A DNA stretch of 6,600 nucleotides from Endomicrobium sp. (GTDB lineage Bacteria > Elusimicrobiota > Endomicrobiia > Endomicrobiales > Endomicrobiaceae), in assembly GCA_031260765.1 (NCBI GenBank), contig JAISKX010000037.1, forward strand, positions 1 to 6,600, written 5' to 3'. How positions within the stretch are numbered: the stretch's first letter is position 1; every line of letters starts with the position of its first letter. The notes under the pieces are model-generated. The model did no database searches and had not been told where the DNA came from. It saw only the letters and a list, made by a program, of their open reading frames with translations. Shown in pieces: positions 1 to 6,367 of the stretch. Both the position numbers and the translations under genes were made by a program.

Positions 1-604
1 CTGCAGGTATAAAAATAATAGACAATATTGCTGCAAATATCCCGATAATCACAGGCAAAAAGGTTTTTGTTTTTTTTATTTGTTCTATTAACAGAACGGC
101 AAAAAGAGCTGTGAGAGCAAAATCAACGCCTTCAAAGGAAATCGGTATGAAAGATACTGCCAAAGCTCCCAAAATACTGCCCAGAATCCAATAAATATGA
201 TTAAACATTGAGATTAAGCCGTAAAAAGTCCCGCTTTTCATCCCTTGCGGGCGAGTGACAGTCGTCAGCAAAGCATAGGTTTCATCGGTTAAAGCAAAAA
301 TAATATAGGGTTTCCATTTGCCTGTCTCTTTGAAAGGCTCAATCAAGGGTAGTCCATATACTATGTGGCGGATATTTAAAAGGGCTTCAGCTATCAAAAT
401 CTCAGTAAGACCCGCTCCTGCTGCAAATAAACCTACAGCCATATACTGTCCCGCGCCGGCATATATAAAAATGCTCATCAAAGGCACAAGCCAAAAGGGA
501 TAGCCTGCCGCAATCATCATAATTCCAAAAGGCATACCGATAGCAATATATCCAAAAAAGACAGGTAAAGTGATTTTTATTATTTCTATTATTTGTTTTG
601 GCAT
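1..604 (-). CDS. azlC: AzlC-family branched-chain amino acid exporter subunit, 3' end cut by window edge
   Basis: The reverse strand is open from an ATG at 604-602 to the left edge, giving 201 residues with no stop. The AzlC family usually has about 230-240 residues, so roughly the last 30-40 are missing. Family hallmarks are visible: the N-terminal hydrophobic PVFFGYIAIGMPFGI (about 14-28), IYAGAGQYMA (48-57), LLNIRHIVYGLPL (75-87), FALTDETYAL (103-112), YWILGSILGA (138-147) and DFALTALFAVL (161-171). Several hydrophobic segments indicate an inner-membrane protein. AzlC proteins work with a small partner, AzlD, to export branched-chain amino acids (for example E. coli YgaZH, L-valine); azlD would be expected just beyond the left edge. 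The start at 604 fits where family members usually begin, but it has no Shine-Dalgarno sequence. An in-frame ATG at 640-638 would add 12 residues and also lacks one. The gene is divergent from murE and probably unrelated to wall synthesis. Family assignment is confident; the substrate is inferred. Confidence 0.9.
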   Translation of the reverse strand, partial: MPKQIIEIIKITLPVFFGYIAIGMPFGIMMIAAGYPFWLVPLMSIFIYAGAGQYMAVGLFAAGAGLTEILIAEALLNIRHIVYGLPLIEPFKETGKWKPYIIFALTDETYALLTTVTRPQGMKSGTFYGLISMFNHIYWILGSILGALAVSFIPISFEGVDFALTALFAVLLIEQIKKTKTFLPVIIGIFAAILSIIFIPA

Positions 605-627
605 AAAGCGATTATATAATATATAAT
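598..627 (+). promoter_or_regulatory. Probable promoter of murEF
   Basis: A -35-like TTGGCA (598-603, one mismatch to TTGACA) is followed after 18 bp by a perfect TATAAT (622-627). A second TATAAT lies at 615-620, too close to this -35. The predicted start near 634 leaves a leader of about 47 nt that contains the murE ribosome binding site. The -35 overlaps the azlC start codon at 602-604, and the AT-rich stretch 611-627 is nearly self-complementary, giving TATAAT on both strands, so the two divergent promoters would share DNA. Sigma70-like assignment is by consensus only. Confidence 0.5.
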
Positions 628-647
628 GCGCTAACGGCATTATTATA
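611..647 (-). promoter_or_regulatory. Possible azlC promoter -10 elements (reverse strand)
   Basis: Reading the reverse strand, perfect TATAAT hexamers occur at 647-642 and 616-611. The first would give a leader of about 30 nt before the ATG at 604. The second would place the transcription start almost on the ATG, giving a leaderless message, which would agree with the absence of a ribosome binding site. Neither has a good TTGACA-like -35 at 16-18 bp. The region is so AT-rich that chance matches are likely. Confidence 0.3.
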
Positions 648-664
648 GGGCAAATAATTGAAGT

Positions 665-670
665 AAGGAG
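665..670 (+). promoter_or_regulatory. Ribosome binding site of murE
   Basis: AAGGAG ends 10 nt before the ATG at 681. It is the strongest Shine-Dalgarno sequence in the window and fixes the murE start; no competing in-frame start has a better site. Confidence 0.8.
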
Positions 671-680
671 AAAAACGCCT

Positions 681-2207
681 ATGAAAATCAAGGAATTTTT
701 GGATTTGCAACAGGTTGAATTTTTTGGCGATGACAATGATGAAATTTTGGGAATTTCTTATGATTCCCGCCAAATAGGCGCTGGTTTTGCTTTTTTTGCT
801 TTAAATGGACATTTTACAGATGGCAAAAATTTTATATATCAAGCTGTGGAAAAAGGCGCAAAACTCATAATTTCAGACAAAAAGCAGGATATTGACATTT
901 CTCAAATAGTGGTTAAAGATGTTTTTGCCTTTATGTCTCCTTTTAGCGCTAAATTTTACCGCAATCCGGATAAAGAACTCACAATAATAGCCGTCACAGG
1001 CACTAATGGCAAGACGAGCATTACATATATGGTAGAACATATTCTATATTCGGCAGAAAAAAAGTGCGGGGTGATAGGCACTATCAATTATAGATATGCC
1101 GATAAAACAATAGAAGCAAGCAATACAACCCCTCAATCCGCAGACCTATATAAGATTATGAGAGAGATGGCAGACAGCGGCGTCCAATATCTCATTATGG
1201 AAGTGTCTTCTCACTCTTTAGCTTTAGGCAGAGTGAACGGCATAGAATTTGATATTGCCGCTTTTACAAATCTCACTCAAGACCATTTGGACTTTCATAA
1301 AGATATGGAGAGTTATTTTGAGGCAAAAGCCAGTTTATTTAAGAATCTGGGGCTGATAAATGATAAGAAAAACAAAAAATATGCCGTCCTTAATACAGAT
1401 GACCATTATGGCAAAAGACTTTCAAAAATCAATGCGAATATAGAAATAAAAACCTATGCTGTAAATGAGACGCGAGCCGATTTTAAAGCGGAAAATATCA
1501 ATATAAATAAAAGCGGCTCTTCTTTTGATTTGAGTCTTGGGCAAGATAAATTTCATATCAATATAGAAAATATAGGTTTGCACAATATATATAATGTTTT
1601 GGCGGCTATCGGTATAAGCTCTTGCTGCGGTATAGCTACTGAAAATATAATAGACGCTTTGCAAAAAGCGAAAGCTGCTCCGGGACGGCTTGAAAAAGTC
1701 AATACAAAAGCTTTAGGTTTTGAAGTTCTTGTTGACTATGCTCATACAGATGATGCTTTAAAAAATGTTTTATCCGCATTAAAGCAAGTCAAACACAATA
1801 GAATTTTAACTGTTTTCGGCTGCGGCGGGGATAGGGACAGAACAAAACGCCCCATTATGGGCAAAACTGCCGTAGAAATGAGCGATTTTGTCTTTGTCAC
1901 AAGCGATAATCCCAGAACAGAAGATGCCAATCTCATAATTTTGGATATAGAATTAGGCATAAAGCGCTCAGGCTTAAACAATTATAAAGTGATTCCAGAT
2001 AGAGAGACTGCCATAAAAGAGGCTGTAATGAGCGCAGATAAAGATGATATTATCCTTATTGCAGGCAAAGGGCATGAAAACTATCAGATTTTGGGAACAA
2101 AAAAAATCCATTTTGACGATAGAGAAATAGCGGCAAAATATATTGAAGTAAAGGAAAAAGCGCTAATAGACAAAAAAAACTTAGGACAAAAGGAGTTTAA
2201 ATTTTAA
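681..2207 (+). CDS. murE: UDP-N-acetylmuramoyl-L-alanyl-D-glutamate:meso-diaminopimelate ligase
   Basis: Cytoplasmic ATP-dependent ligase adding the third stem residue to UDP-MurNAc-L-Ala-D-Glu. It has 508 residues, close to the usual 480-510. Three Mur-ligase domains are evident. The N-terminal UDP-binding part (about 1-100) contains YDSR (27-30). The central ATPase domain has TGTNGKTS (106-113), SNTTP (147-151), MEVSSHSL (173-180) and FEAK, whose K216 sits where the carbamylated lysine is expected. The C-terminal domain has GRLE (335-338), DYAHTDDAL (352-360), CGGDRDRTKRP (381-391), DNPR (409-412) and GKGHE (462-466). DNPR is the signature of mDAP-specific MurE; lysine-adding enzymes usually differ at the arginine. 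One oddity is that DYAHTPDAL is the common form and here the proline is Asp357. It is the first gene of the cluster and its TAA abuts the murF ATG, so the two are probably co-transcribed and translationally coupled. No ftsI precedes it, unlike the classical dcw order. Confidence 0.97.
   Translation: MKIKEFLDLQQVEFFGDDNDEILGISYDSRQIGAGFAFFALNGHFTDGKNFIYQAVEKGAKLIISDKKQDIDISQIVVKDVFAFMSPFSAKFYRNPDKELTIIAVTGTNGKTSITYMVEHILYSAEKKCGVIGTINYRYADKTIEASNTTPQSADLYKIMREMADSGVQYLIMEVSSHSLALGRVNGIEFDIAAFTNLTQDHLDFHKDMESYFEAKASLFKNLGLINDKKNKKYAVLNTDDHYGKRLSKINANIEIKTYAVNETRADFKAENININKSGSSFDLSLGQDKFHINIENIGLHNIYNVLAAIGISSCCGIATENIIDALQKAKAAPGRLEKVNTKALGFEVLVDYAHTDDALKNVLSALKQVKHNRILTVFGCGGDRDRTKRPIMGKTAVEMSDFVFVTSDNPRTEDANLIILDIELGIKRSGLNNYKVIPDRETAIKEAVMSADKDDIILIAGKGHENYQILGTKKIHFDDREIAAKYIEVKEKALIDKKNLGQKEFKF
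2190..2195 (+). promoter_or_regulatory. Ribosome binding site of murF, inside the murE 3' end
   Basis: AAGGAG lies within the last codons of murE and ends 12 nt before the murF ATG at 2208, a slightly long spacing. Because murE stops at 2207 and murF starts at the next base, terminating ribosomes could re-initiate directly. Confidence 0.65.
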
Positions 2208-3602
2208 ATGGAAGGTTTTTATATAAAAGATTTGGTCAAATCCACAGGCGGACGGCTCATCTCAGGCAATCCCAATTTGCCAATCACAAATATATCTATT
2301 GATTCAAGAACAATCAAAAAAGGCGATTTTTTCTTTGCTATCAAAGGCGAAAACTTTGATGGACACAGTTTTATCCCGCAAATTATAGAGTTAGGCGCGG
2401 CGGGGATAGTTGTTTCAAACCCTGTCAATATCTCAAAAGATATAGCCGTGATAGAAGTTGCAGATACAATATCCGCTTTGGGAGAGGCTGCAAAAGCATA
2501 TAGAGACAGTTTTAAAAGTTTAAAAGTAGCGGCTATAACAGGCTCAAATGCCAAAACCACTACAAAAGAAATATTGTTTTCCATTTTAAACAGAAAAGCA
2601 AAAACCCTTGCAAATAAAGGCAATTTTAACAATAGAATAGGTCTTCCTCTTTCAATTTTTGAGCTCAACTCATCTTATAAATATGCAGTTTTAGAAATCG
2701 GCTCTTCAATTTTCGGCGAGATAGACATTTTGGCAAATATACTCTCCCCCAATGCCGCAACAATCACAAATATAGGCTATTCCCACCTTGAAACCTTTGA
2801 AACTCCTGAGGGCGTATTTAAAGAGAAAAAAAACATTTTCAAATATCTTGCCAAAGACGGTTTTATAGCGCTAAATATAGATGATGAATATTTGAAAACA
2901 ATAGCCCAACGCCGTCATTGCGGGCTTGACCCGCAATCTCCAACAATAAAACTAATTGATTTTTCAATGCGAAATAAGGCAAGCGTTTATGCGGATAATA
3001 TAATAATCAGCAAAGACGGTATTGCTTTTATACTATATATAGGCGCTGATTCAATACAAATCAATTCAACTCAAAAAGGGGAAACTTTTATAAAAAATGC
3101 CCTCTGCGCCGGCGCCATAGCAAGCGGTTTTGGCTTTTCAATATATGATATTAAGGCAGGCATAGAAAATTTTACTCCTCCCAAAATGCGTATGGAAATC
3201 ACAACTCTAAAAAACGGCGCAATAATAATCAATGACGCTTACAATGCAAACCCTTCATCAATGCGAGAGGCAATAAAAACAATTTGCGATACATACACAG
3301 GCAAAGACATAATTCTAATATTAGGCGATATGTTAGAACTCGGCGCCGATTCCCCAAAATATCACAAGGAATTGGGCGAATTTATCAGCAAACAAAAAAT
3401 AAAAGCGGCATATCTTGCTGGAAAAGATATGTCCAATGCCGCAGAAAGCCTAAAAGGACAAAATGCATTCTATGCCCCAACTGCTCAAGATTTGTCAGAG
3501 GATTTAAAAAATCTGTCCATAACTTCCAATACAGTAATTTTAGTCAAAGGCTCTCGCGGAATAAAAATGGAAACGACAATTGCAATGATAAACAATATTT
3601 AA
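2208..3602 (+). CDS. murF: UDP-N-acetylmuramoyl-tripeptide:D-alanyl-D-alanine ligase
   Basis: Cytoplasmic ligase that attaches D-Ala-D-Ala to UDP-MurNAc-tripeptide, completing the pentapeptide. It has 464 residues, near the family norm of about 450-460. The N-terminal domain (about 1-105) has the MurF-type IDSRTIKKGDFFFAIKGENFDGH (31-53). The central domain has the P-loop TGSNAKTTTKE (111-121), NFNNRIGLPLSI (139-150), LEIGSSIFGEI (162-172), ITNIGYSHLETF (186-197) and FKEKKNIF (204-211). The C-terminal domain has INDAYNANPSSM (341-352), LGDMLELG (372-379) and LVKGSRGIKME (445-455), all diagnostic. Two oddities stand out. The P-loop glycine before the catalytic lysine K116 is alanine (A115). 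Residues about 235-245 (RRHCGLDPQSP) are encoded by a palindromic repeat inserted in frame in a loop of the central domain. The frame is intact on both sides and all catalytic motifs are present, so the protein is probably functional. It is the second gene of murEF; a terminator-like hairpin follows. Confidence 0.96.
   Translation: MEGFYIKDLVKSTGGRLISGNPNLPITNISIDSRTIKKGDFFFAIKGENFDGHSFIPQIIELGAAGIVVSNPVNISKDIAVIEVADTISALGEAAKAYRDSFKSLKVAAITGSNAKTTTKEILFSILNRKAKTLANKGNFNNRIGLPLSIFELNSSYKYAVLEIGSSIFGEIDILANILSPNAATITNIGYSHLETFETPEGVFKEKKNIFKYLAKDGFIALNIDDEYLKTIAQRRHCGLDPQSPTIKLIDFSMRNKASVYADNIIISKDGIAFILYIGADSIQINSTQKGETFIKNALCAGAIASGFGFSIYDIKAGIENFTPPKMRMEITTLKNGAIIINDAYNANPSSMREAIKTICDTYTGKDIILILGDMLELGADSPKYHKELGEFISKQKIKAAYLAGKDMSNAAESLKGQNAFYAPTAQDLSEDLKNLSITSNTVILVKGSRGIKMETTIAMINNI
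2914..2940 (+). repeat. Palindromic repeat element inserted in frame within murF
   Basis: An 8-bp perfect inverted repeat, ATTGCGGG (2917-2924) and CCCGCAAT (2930-2937), flanks a 5-nt loop, CTTGA. Read in the murF frame it gives HCGLDPQ (237-243). It is markedly more GC-rich than the surrounding gene and lies where MurF proteins have a variable loop between the NIDD strand (223-226) and the ADNI strand (262-265). From memory, the same core and its peptide occur as dispersed repeats in several unrelated genomes, comparable in behaviour to Rickettsia palindromic elements that insert in frame into genes. The exact ends cannot be fixed from one copy; the given limits are the part that resembles a repeat unit. 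Confidence 0.75.
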
Positions 3603-3620
3603 CGGCGGCTATCATTTATT

Positions 3621-3680
3621 TTGAAATAATCTATAAAATTGATAAAATCCGTTTGTCAATCATATATAGGCAGTTATAAA
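3621..3680 (+). promoter_or_regulatory. Candidate promoter(s) for mraY-murD
   Basis: The murF-mraY spacer holds two sigma70-like pairs. TTGAAA (3621-3626) is followed after 16 bp by TAAAAT (3643-3648). TTGTCA (3653-3658) is followed after 16 bp by TATAAA (3675-3680). Each hexamer matches consensus at five of six positions. The second would start transcription near 3687, inside the 5' arm of the following hairpin, so its message could not form that hairpin and would escape termination. AT-richness makes chance hits likely, so this is a plausible reading only. Confidence 0.4.
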
Positions 3681-3715
3681 TAATTGCGTTGGCTCAGCTG
3701 ACGCAATTATTTTTA
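3678..3715 (+). terminator. Intrinsic terminator-like hairpin after murF
   Basis: A 12-bp perfect stem is formed by AAATAATTGCGT (3678-3689) and ACGCAATTATTT (3701-3712), with an 11-nt loop. The T-run 3710-3714 overlaps the descending arm and is followed by ATT. The stem is GC-rich only near the loop, so its strength is moderate. It lies 75 bp after the murF stop and 35 bp before the mraY start, and would end or attenuate murEF transcription. Confidence 0.6.
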
Positions 3716-3739
3716 TTGAAGTAGTTAAATCTAATAAAA

Positions 3740-3744
3740 AAGGA
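3740..3744 (+). promoter_or_regulatory. Ribosome binding site of mraY
   Basis: AAGGA ends 6 nt before the ATG at 3751 within an A-rich stretch. It supports this start, which also matches the usual N-terminal length of MraY. Confidence 0.65.
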
Positions 3745-3750
3745 AAAAGA

Positions 3751-4839
3751 ATGTTTTATTATTTGTTCTATGAATGTTTGAGAGATGTTTGGACGCCTTT
3801 TAATGTGTTTCAATATATCACATTTAGAGCAGGCGGGGCGGTTTTGACGAGCCTTTTGATTTGCCTGATTTGCGGCGGATATTTCATTAAAAAATTGAAA
3901 GAATTTAAAATCAATCAAATGATAAGAAATGACGGACCTCAAACTCATCAAGTAAAAGCAGGCACGCCGACTATGGGCGGATTGCTTATTCTTATTTCAA
4001 TACTGTTCTCTGCTCTTTTGTGGGCGCGTTTGGACAATGTTTTTATCCTTATGCTTTTGGTCGGGACTTTATATTTGGGTTTTTTGGGTTTTATGGACGA
4101 TTATTTAAAACTCGTCAAAAAAAATTCAAAAGGCATCTGCGCTAAGACTAAACTTTTTTGGCAAACTCTTTTTGCGGTGTTGATAGCTGTTGCTCTCTAT
4201 TTTATGCCTCCCAGCCCGGAATATTTGACAAAAATCAATATCCCGTATCTCAAAGAAGTTTTTATAGACTTATCTTATTTCTATTTCATTTTTATAATCA
4301 TTGAAATAGTCGGCAGCTCAAATGCCGTAAATCTCACAGACGGTTTGGACGGTCTTGCTATAGTGTGCATAGTGATTGCGGCTTTTGCTCTTGCTGTATT
4401 TGCTTATTTGGCGGGGCATATAAATATATCGGGATATTTAAAAATAGTCTATGTAGTAGGCGCGGGGGAAATCACAGTTTTTCTTTTTGCTATTGTCGGA
4501 GCCGGGCTTGGCTTTTTGTGGTTTAACGCTCATCCCGCTGAAATTTTTATGGGAGATACGGGGAGTTTGTTTTTGGGCGGCATAATTGGAATGGCGGCTA
4601 TTTTTATAAAACAGGAATTGATTCTTGTGCTGCTTGGCGGAATTTTTGTAGCGGAGGCTTTGTCTGTTTTAATACAAGTCAGCGTTTTTAAGAGGACAAA
4701 GAAAAGAGTGTTTTTGATGGCGCCGCTTCATCATCATTTTGAATTAAAAGGATTACAAGAGACTAAAGTTGTAATCAGATTTTGGATTGTCGGCATAATT
4801 CTTGCCATATTATCTTTTGCTTCGCTTAAATTGAGGTAA
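3751..4839 (+). CDS. mraY: Phospho-N-acetylmuramoyl-pentapeptide-transferase
   Basis: Integral inner-membrane enzyme that transfers phospho-MurNAc-pentapeptide from UDP to undecaprenyl phosphate, making lipid I and releasing UMP. It has 362 residues (E. coli MraY has 360). The start matches family members, with FQYITFRAGGAVLTS (20-34). Diagnostic motifs are DGPQTHQVKAGTPTMGG (61-77), MDDYLKL (115-121) with the magnesium-associated aspartate pair, SSNAVNLTDGLDGLA (189-203), FNAHPAEIFMGDTGS (258-272) with Asp269, and MAPLHHHFELKG (323-334) with the HHH motif. About ten hydrophobic segments are spread along the chain, matching the known ten-helix fold. All catalytic residues I can recognise are present. 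It consumes the product of the MurF step and stands immediately upstream of murD, which starts 6 bp after its stop, so the two should share a transcript. Confidence 0.98.
   Translation: MFYYLFYECLRDVWTPFNVFQYITFRAGGAVLTSLLICLICGGYFIKKLKEFKINQMIRNDGPQTHQVKAGTPTMGGLLILISILFSALLWARLDNVFILMLLVGTLYLGFLGFMDDYLKLVKKNSKGICAKTKLFWQTLFAVLIAVALYFMPPSPEYLTKINIPYLKEVFIDLSYFYFIFIIIEIVGSSNAVNLTDGLDGLAIVCIVIAAFALAVFAYLAGHINISGYLKIVYVVGAGEITVFLFAIVGAGLGFLWFNAHPAEIFMGDTGSLFLGGIIGMAAIFIKQELILVLLGGIFVAEALSVLIQVSVFKRTKKRVFLMAPLHHHFELKGLQETKVVIRFWIVGIILAILSFASLKLR
4832..4837 (+). promoter_or_regulatory. Ribosome binding site of murD, overlapping the mraY end
   Basis: TGAGGT spans the last two sense codons and the first base of the mraY stop, 8 nt before the murD ATG at 4846. 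This geometry suggests translational coupling of murD to mraY. Confidence 0.55.
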
Positions 4840-4845
4840 TCAAAT

Positions 4846-6174
4846 ATGACAAAAAGAGCGGCAGTCTTAGGTCTAGGCAAAAGCGGCGTGTCTGCGGCAA
4901 ATCTTGCGGCGAAACTCAAATACAAAGTTTTTGCAAGCGATAGCGAAAAGAAAAGGAAGATTCAAAATCTCTCATCGGCTGTTTCTGTTGAGTTTGACGG
5001 ACATACTGACAGAGTTTTAGATAATGACATAATAATTAAAAGTCCGGGCATTCACAGCGATATACCTATCTTAAAGAAAGCCGCAATAAAAAAAATCCCT
5101 ATAATTAGCGAATTAAAATTTGCCTTAAACAATTCCAAATACAAAAAAATCATAGCAATCACAGGCACAAACGGCAAAACCACTACCACAGATTTAATAT
5201 CAAAAATCGTAAAAGCTCATTTTAAAGATTCAATAGTATGCGGAAATATTGGTTTTCCTCTATCAGACAAAGCCTTAAAAACCACAAAAAACACAATCAT
5301 ATCTATGGAATTATCAAGTTATCAACTTGAAGACACTCCAGATTTTCATCCCGATATATCTGTTTTGCTAAATATTACCCCAGACCACATAGAGCATCAC
5401 AAATCTATGGCAAATTATATCAAGGCGAAACAAAATATATTAAATAATCAAACAAAAAATGATTTTGCCATTATAAATTATGAAAACACTTTATGCAGAA
5501 AGCTCTCTGCCGCCGCAAAAGCAAAAAAAATCTTTTTTAGCAAAAAGCCGCTTAAAAACGGAGTGTATTATAACAATGGCTCTTTTGTGTTTGCTTTTGG
5601 CGGAAAAACAAATCAAATCAATCCAAAAATAAATATAGTCGGGCTTCACAATATAGAAAATATCTTAGCCGCCTGCGCCGCTTGTTTTTGCGCCGGCATT
5701 CCATTAAAAACGATAGAAAAAACAATATCTTCATATAAAGGAGCAGCCCACAGAATAGAATTTGTCAAAACAATAGGCGGCGTTGATTATTATAATGATT
5801 CCAAGTCAACCACAGTTGACTCTACAAGAGCGGCTCTTGAATCTTTCCAAAACAATATAGTTCTAATTTTGGGCGGTCTTGACAAAGGGTTTTCTTATAC
5901 GCCCATCAAAAAACTCATTCAACAAAAGGTAAAAGCCTTGCTTTTAATCGGCTCAGCCGCAAACAAAATCAAAAAAGATTTAAAAGGCTCAAGTCCGATT
6001 TATGATTGTTTCAATATTAAAAAAGCCTTGCAAAAAGCAAAAGCTATATCAGAATCAGGCGATACAGTCCTATTTTCTCCCGCCTGCGCATCTTTTGACC
6101 AATTCAAAAACTTTGAGGAGCGCGGGGATATATTTAAGGCTTTAGTTCTTAAAGTCAAAAAGCAAACAAGATAA
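4846..6174 (+). CDS. murD: UDP-N-acetylmuramoyl-L-alanine:D-glutamate ligase
   Basis: Cytoplasmic ATP-dependent ligase adding D-Glu to UDP-MurNAc-L-Ala, the step before MurE. It has 442 residues (E. coli has 438). The N-terminal Rossmann-like domain shows VLGLGKSGVSAANLA (7-21) and IIKSPGI (63-69). The central ATPase domain has AITGTNGKTTTT (104-115), GNIGFPL (133-139), MELSSYQLE (154-162), LNITPDHIEHH (175-185) and YIKAK, whose K195 is at the expected carbamylated-lysine position. VGLHNIENILAA (265-276) precedes the C-terminal domain with AHRIEF (301-306), YNDSKSTTVDST (316-327), LILGGLDKG (340-348) and LFSPACASFDQFKNFEERGDIF (409-430). The common motif NDSKATN reads NDSKSTT here, a mild change; the lysine and following threonine are kept. 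The gene is lysine-rich and AT-rich like murF. It is last in the cluster: no ftsW, murG or murC follows in the window, unlike the textbook dcw order. Confidence 0.97.
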   Translation: MTKRAAVLGLGKSGVSAANLAAKLKYKVFASDSEKKRKIQNLSSAVSVEFDGHTDRVLDNDIIIKSPGIHSDIPILKKAAIKKIPIISELKFALNNSKYKKIIAITGTNGKTTTTDLISKIVKAHFKDSIVCGNIGFPLSDKALKTTKNTIISMELSSYQLEDTPDFHPDISVLLNITPDHIEHHKSMANYIKAKQNILNNQTKNDFAIINYENTLCRKLSAAAKAKKIFFSKKPLKNGVYYNNGSFVFAFGGKTNQINPKINIVGLHNIENILAACAACFCAGIPLKTIEKTISSYKGAAHRIEFVKTIGGVDYYNDSKSTTVDSTRAALESFQNNIVLILGGLDKGFSYTPIKKLIQQKVKALLLIGSAANKIKKDLKGSSPIYDCFNIKKALQKAKAISESGDTVLFSPACASFDQFKNFEERGDIFKALVLKVKKQTR

Positions 6175-6212
6175 TCCGGCTTTATAATAAGTTAGCAAAT
6201 GAATAAAAAACA

Positions 6213-6256
6213 TTATTTCTTTTTTCAATGGAGCGCGAAAGCTCTATCAGAAATAA
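6213..6256. other. Imperfect hairpin downstream of murD
   Basis: The outer arms TTATTTCT (6213-6220) and AGAAATAA (6249-6256) are perfect complements. Within them GAGC (6231-6234) and GCTC (6241-6244) close a GCGAAA loop and extend through a few weaker pairs. It starts 38 bp after the murD stop. No T-run follows directly on the + strand, so it is at best a weak terminator or an mRNA 3'-end structure. Confidence 0.3.
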
Positions 6257-6297
6257 AAATAATTATTCTTGAAATCTGTTTTTTCTTGGTTTTTTTT

Positions 6298-6306
6298 TGA
6301 TACAAT
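6298..6306 (+). promoter_or_regulatory. Possible extended -10 promoter for tRNA-Ser
   Basis: TG (6298-6299), one base, then TACAAT (6301-6306) match an extended -10 element, TGnTATAAT with one mismatch. It sits after a run of eight T. No convincing -35 lies 16-18 bp upstream, which extended -10 promoters can tolerate. The start would be near 6313, putting the following 14-bp hairpin at the very 5' end of the transcript. Confidence 0.4.
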
Positions 6307-6317
6307 CCCGCCGCTTT

Positions 6318-6359
6318 AAGCCTTATTTCCGCGTGTTTCAAAACGGAAATAAGGCTTTT
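6318..6359 (+). terminator. Strong 14-bp hairpin just upstream of tRNA-Ser; terminator or leader structure
   Basis: AAGCCTTATTTCCG (6318-6331) and CGGAAATAAGGCTT (6344-6357) are perfect complements with a 12-nt loop. Only four T residues (6356-6359), two of them within the arm, follow on the + strand, so intrinsic termination would be weak. The hairpin ends 10 nt before the mature tRNA start, leaving no room for a promoter in between. The tRNA transcript must therefore either pass through it or begin just before it. It may serve as a leaky terminator for murD, an attenuator or a pre-tRNA leader structure. Confidence 0.5.
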
Positions 6360-6367
6360 AAATGAAT

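Noticed and set aside
318..503. 61-codon + strand frame starting MPVSLKGS
   Set aside because: It lies wholly within azlC on the opposite strand, has no ribosome binding site and resembles no family; the azlC reading carries clear conserved motifs.
2219..2668. 149-codon reverse-strand frame opposite murF
   Set aside because: It is a shadow of the murF N-terminal region with no recognisable motif, while murF in this interval shows its diagnostic motifs.
3284..3679. 131-codon + strand frame overlapping the murF 3' end
   Set aside because: It is an out-of-frame reading of murF that runs into the spacer, rich in Arg, Lys, Cys and Asn as expected from frame-shifted AT-rich coding DNA, with no start signal.
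3694..3951. 85-codon reverse-strand frame over the mraY start
   Set aside because: It is antisense to mraY, has no ribosome binding site or family resemblance, and crosses the terminator and mraY start signals.
6281..6298. T-rich stretch as the murD terminator
   Set aside because: No GC-rich hairpin lies directly before the T runs, so it does not meet the form of an intrinsic terminator.
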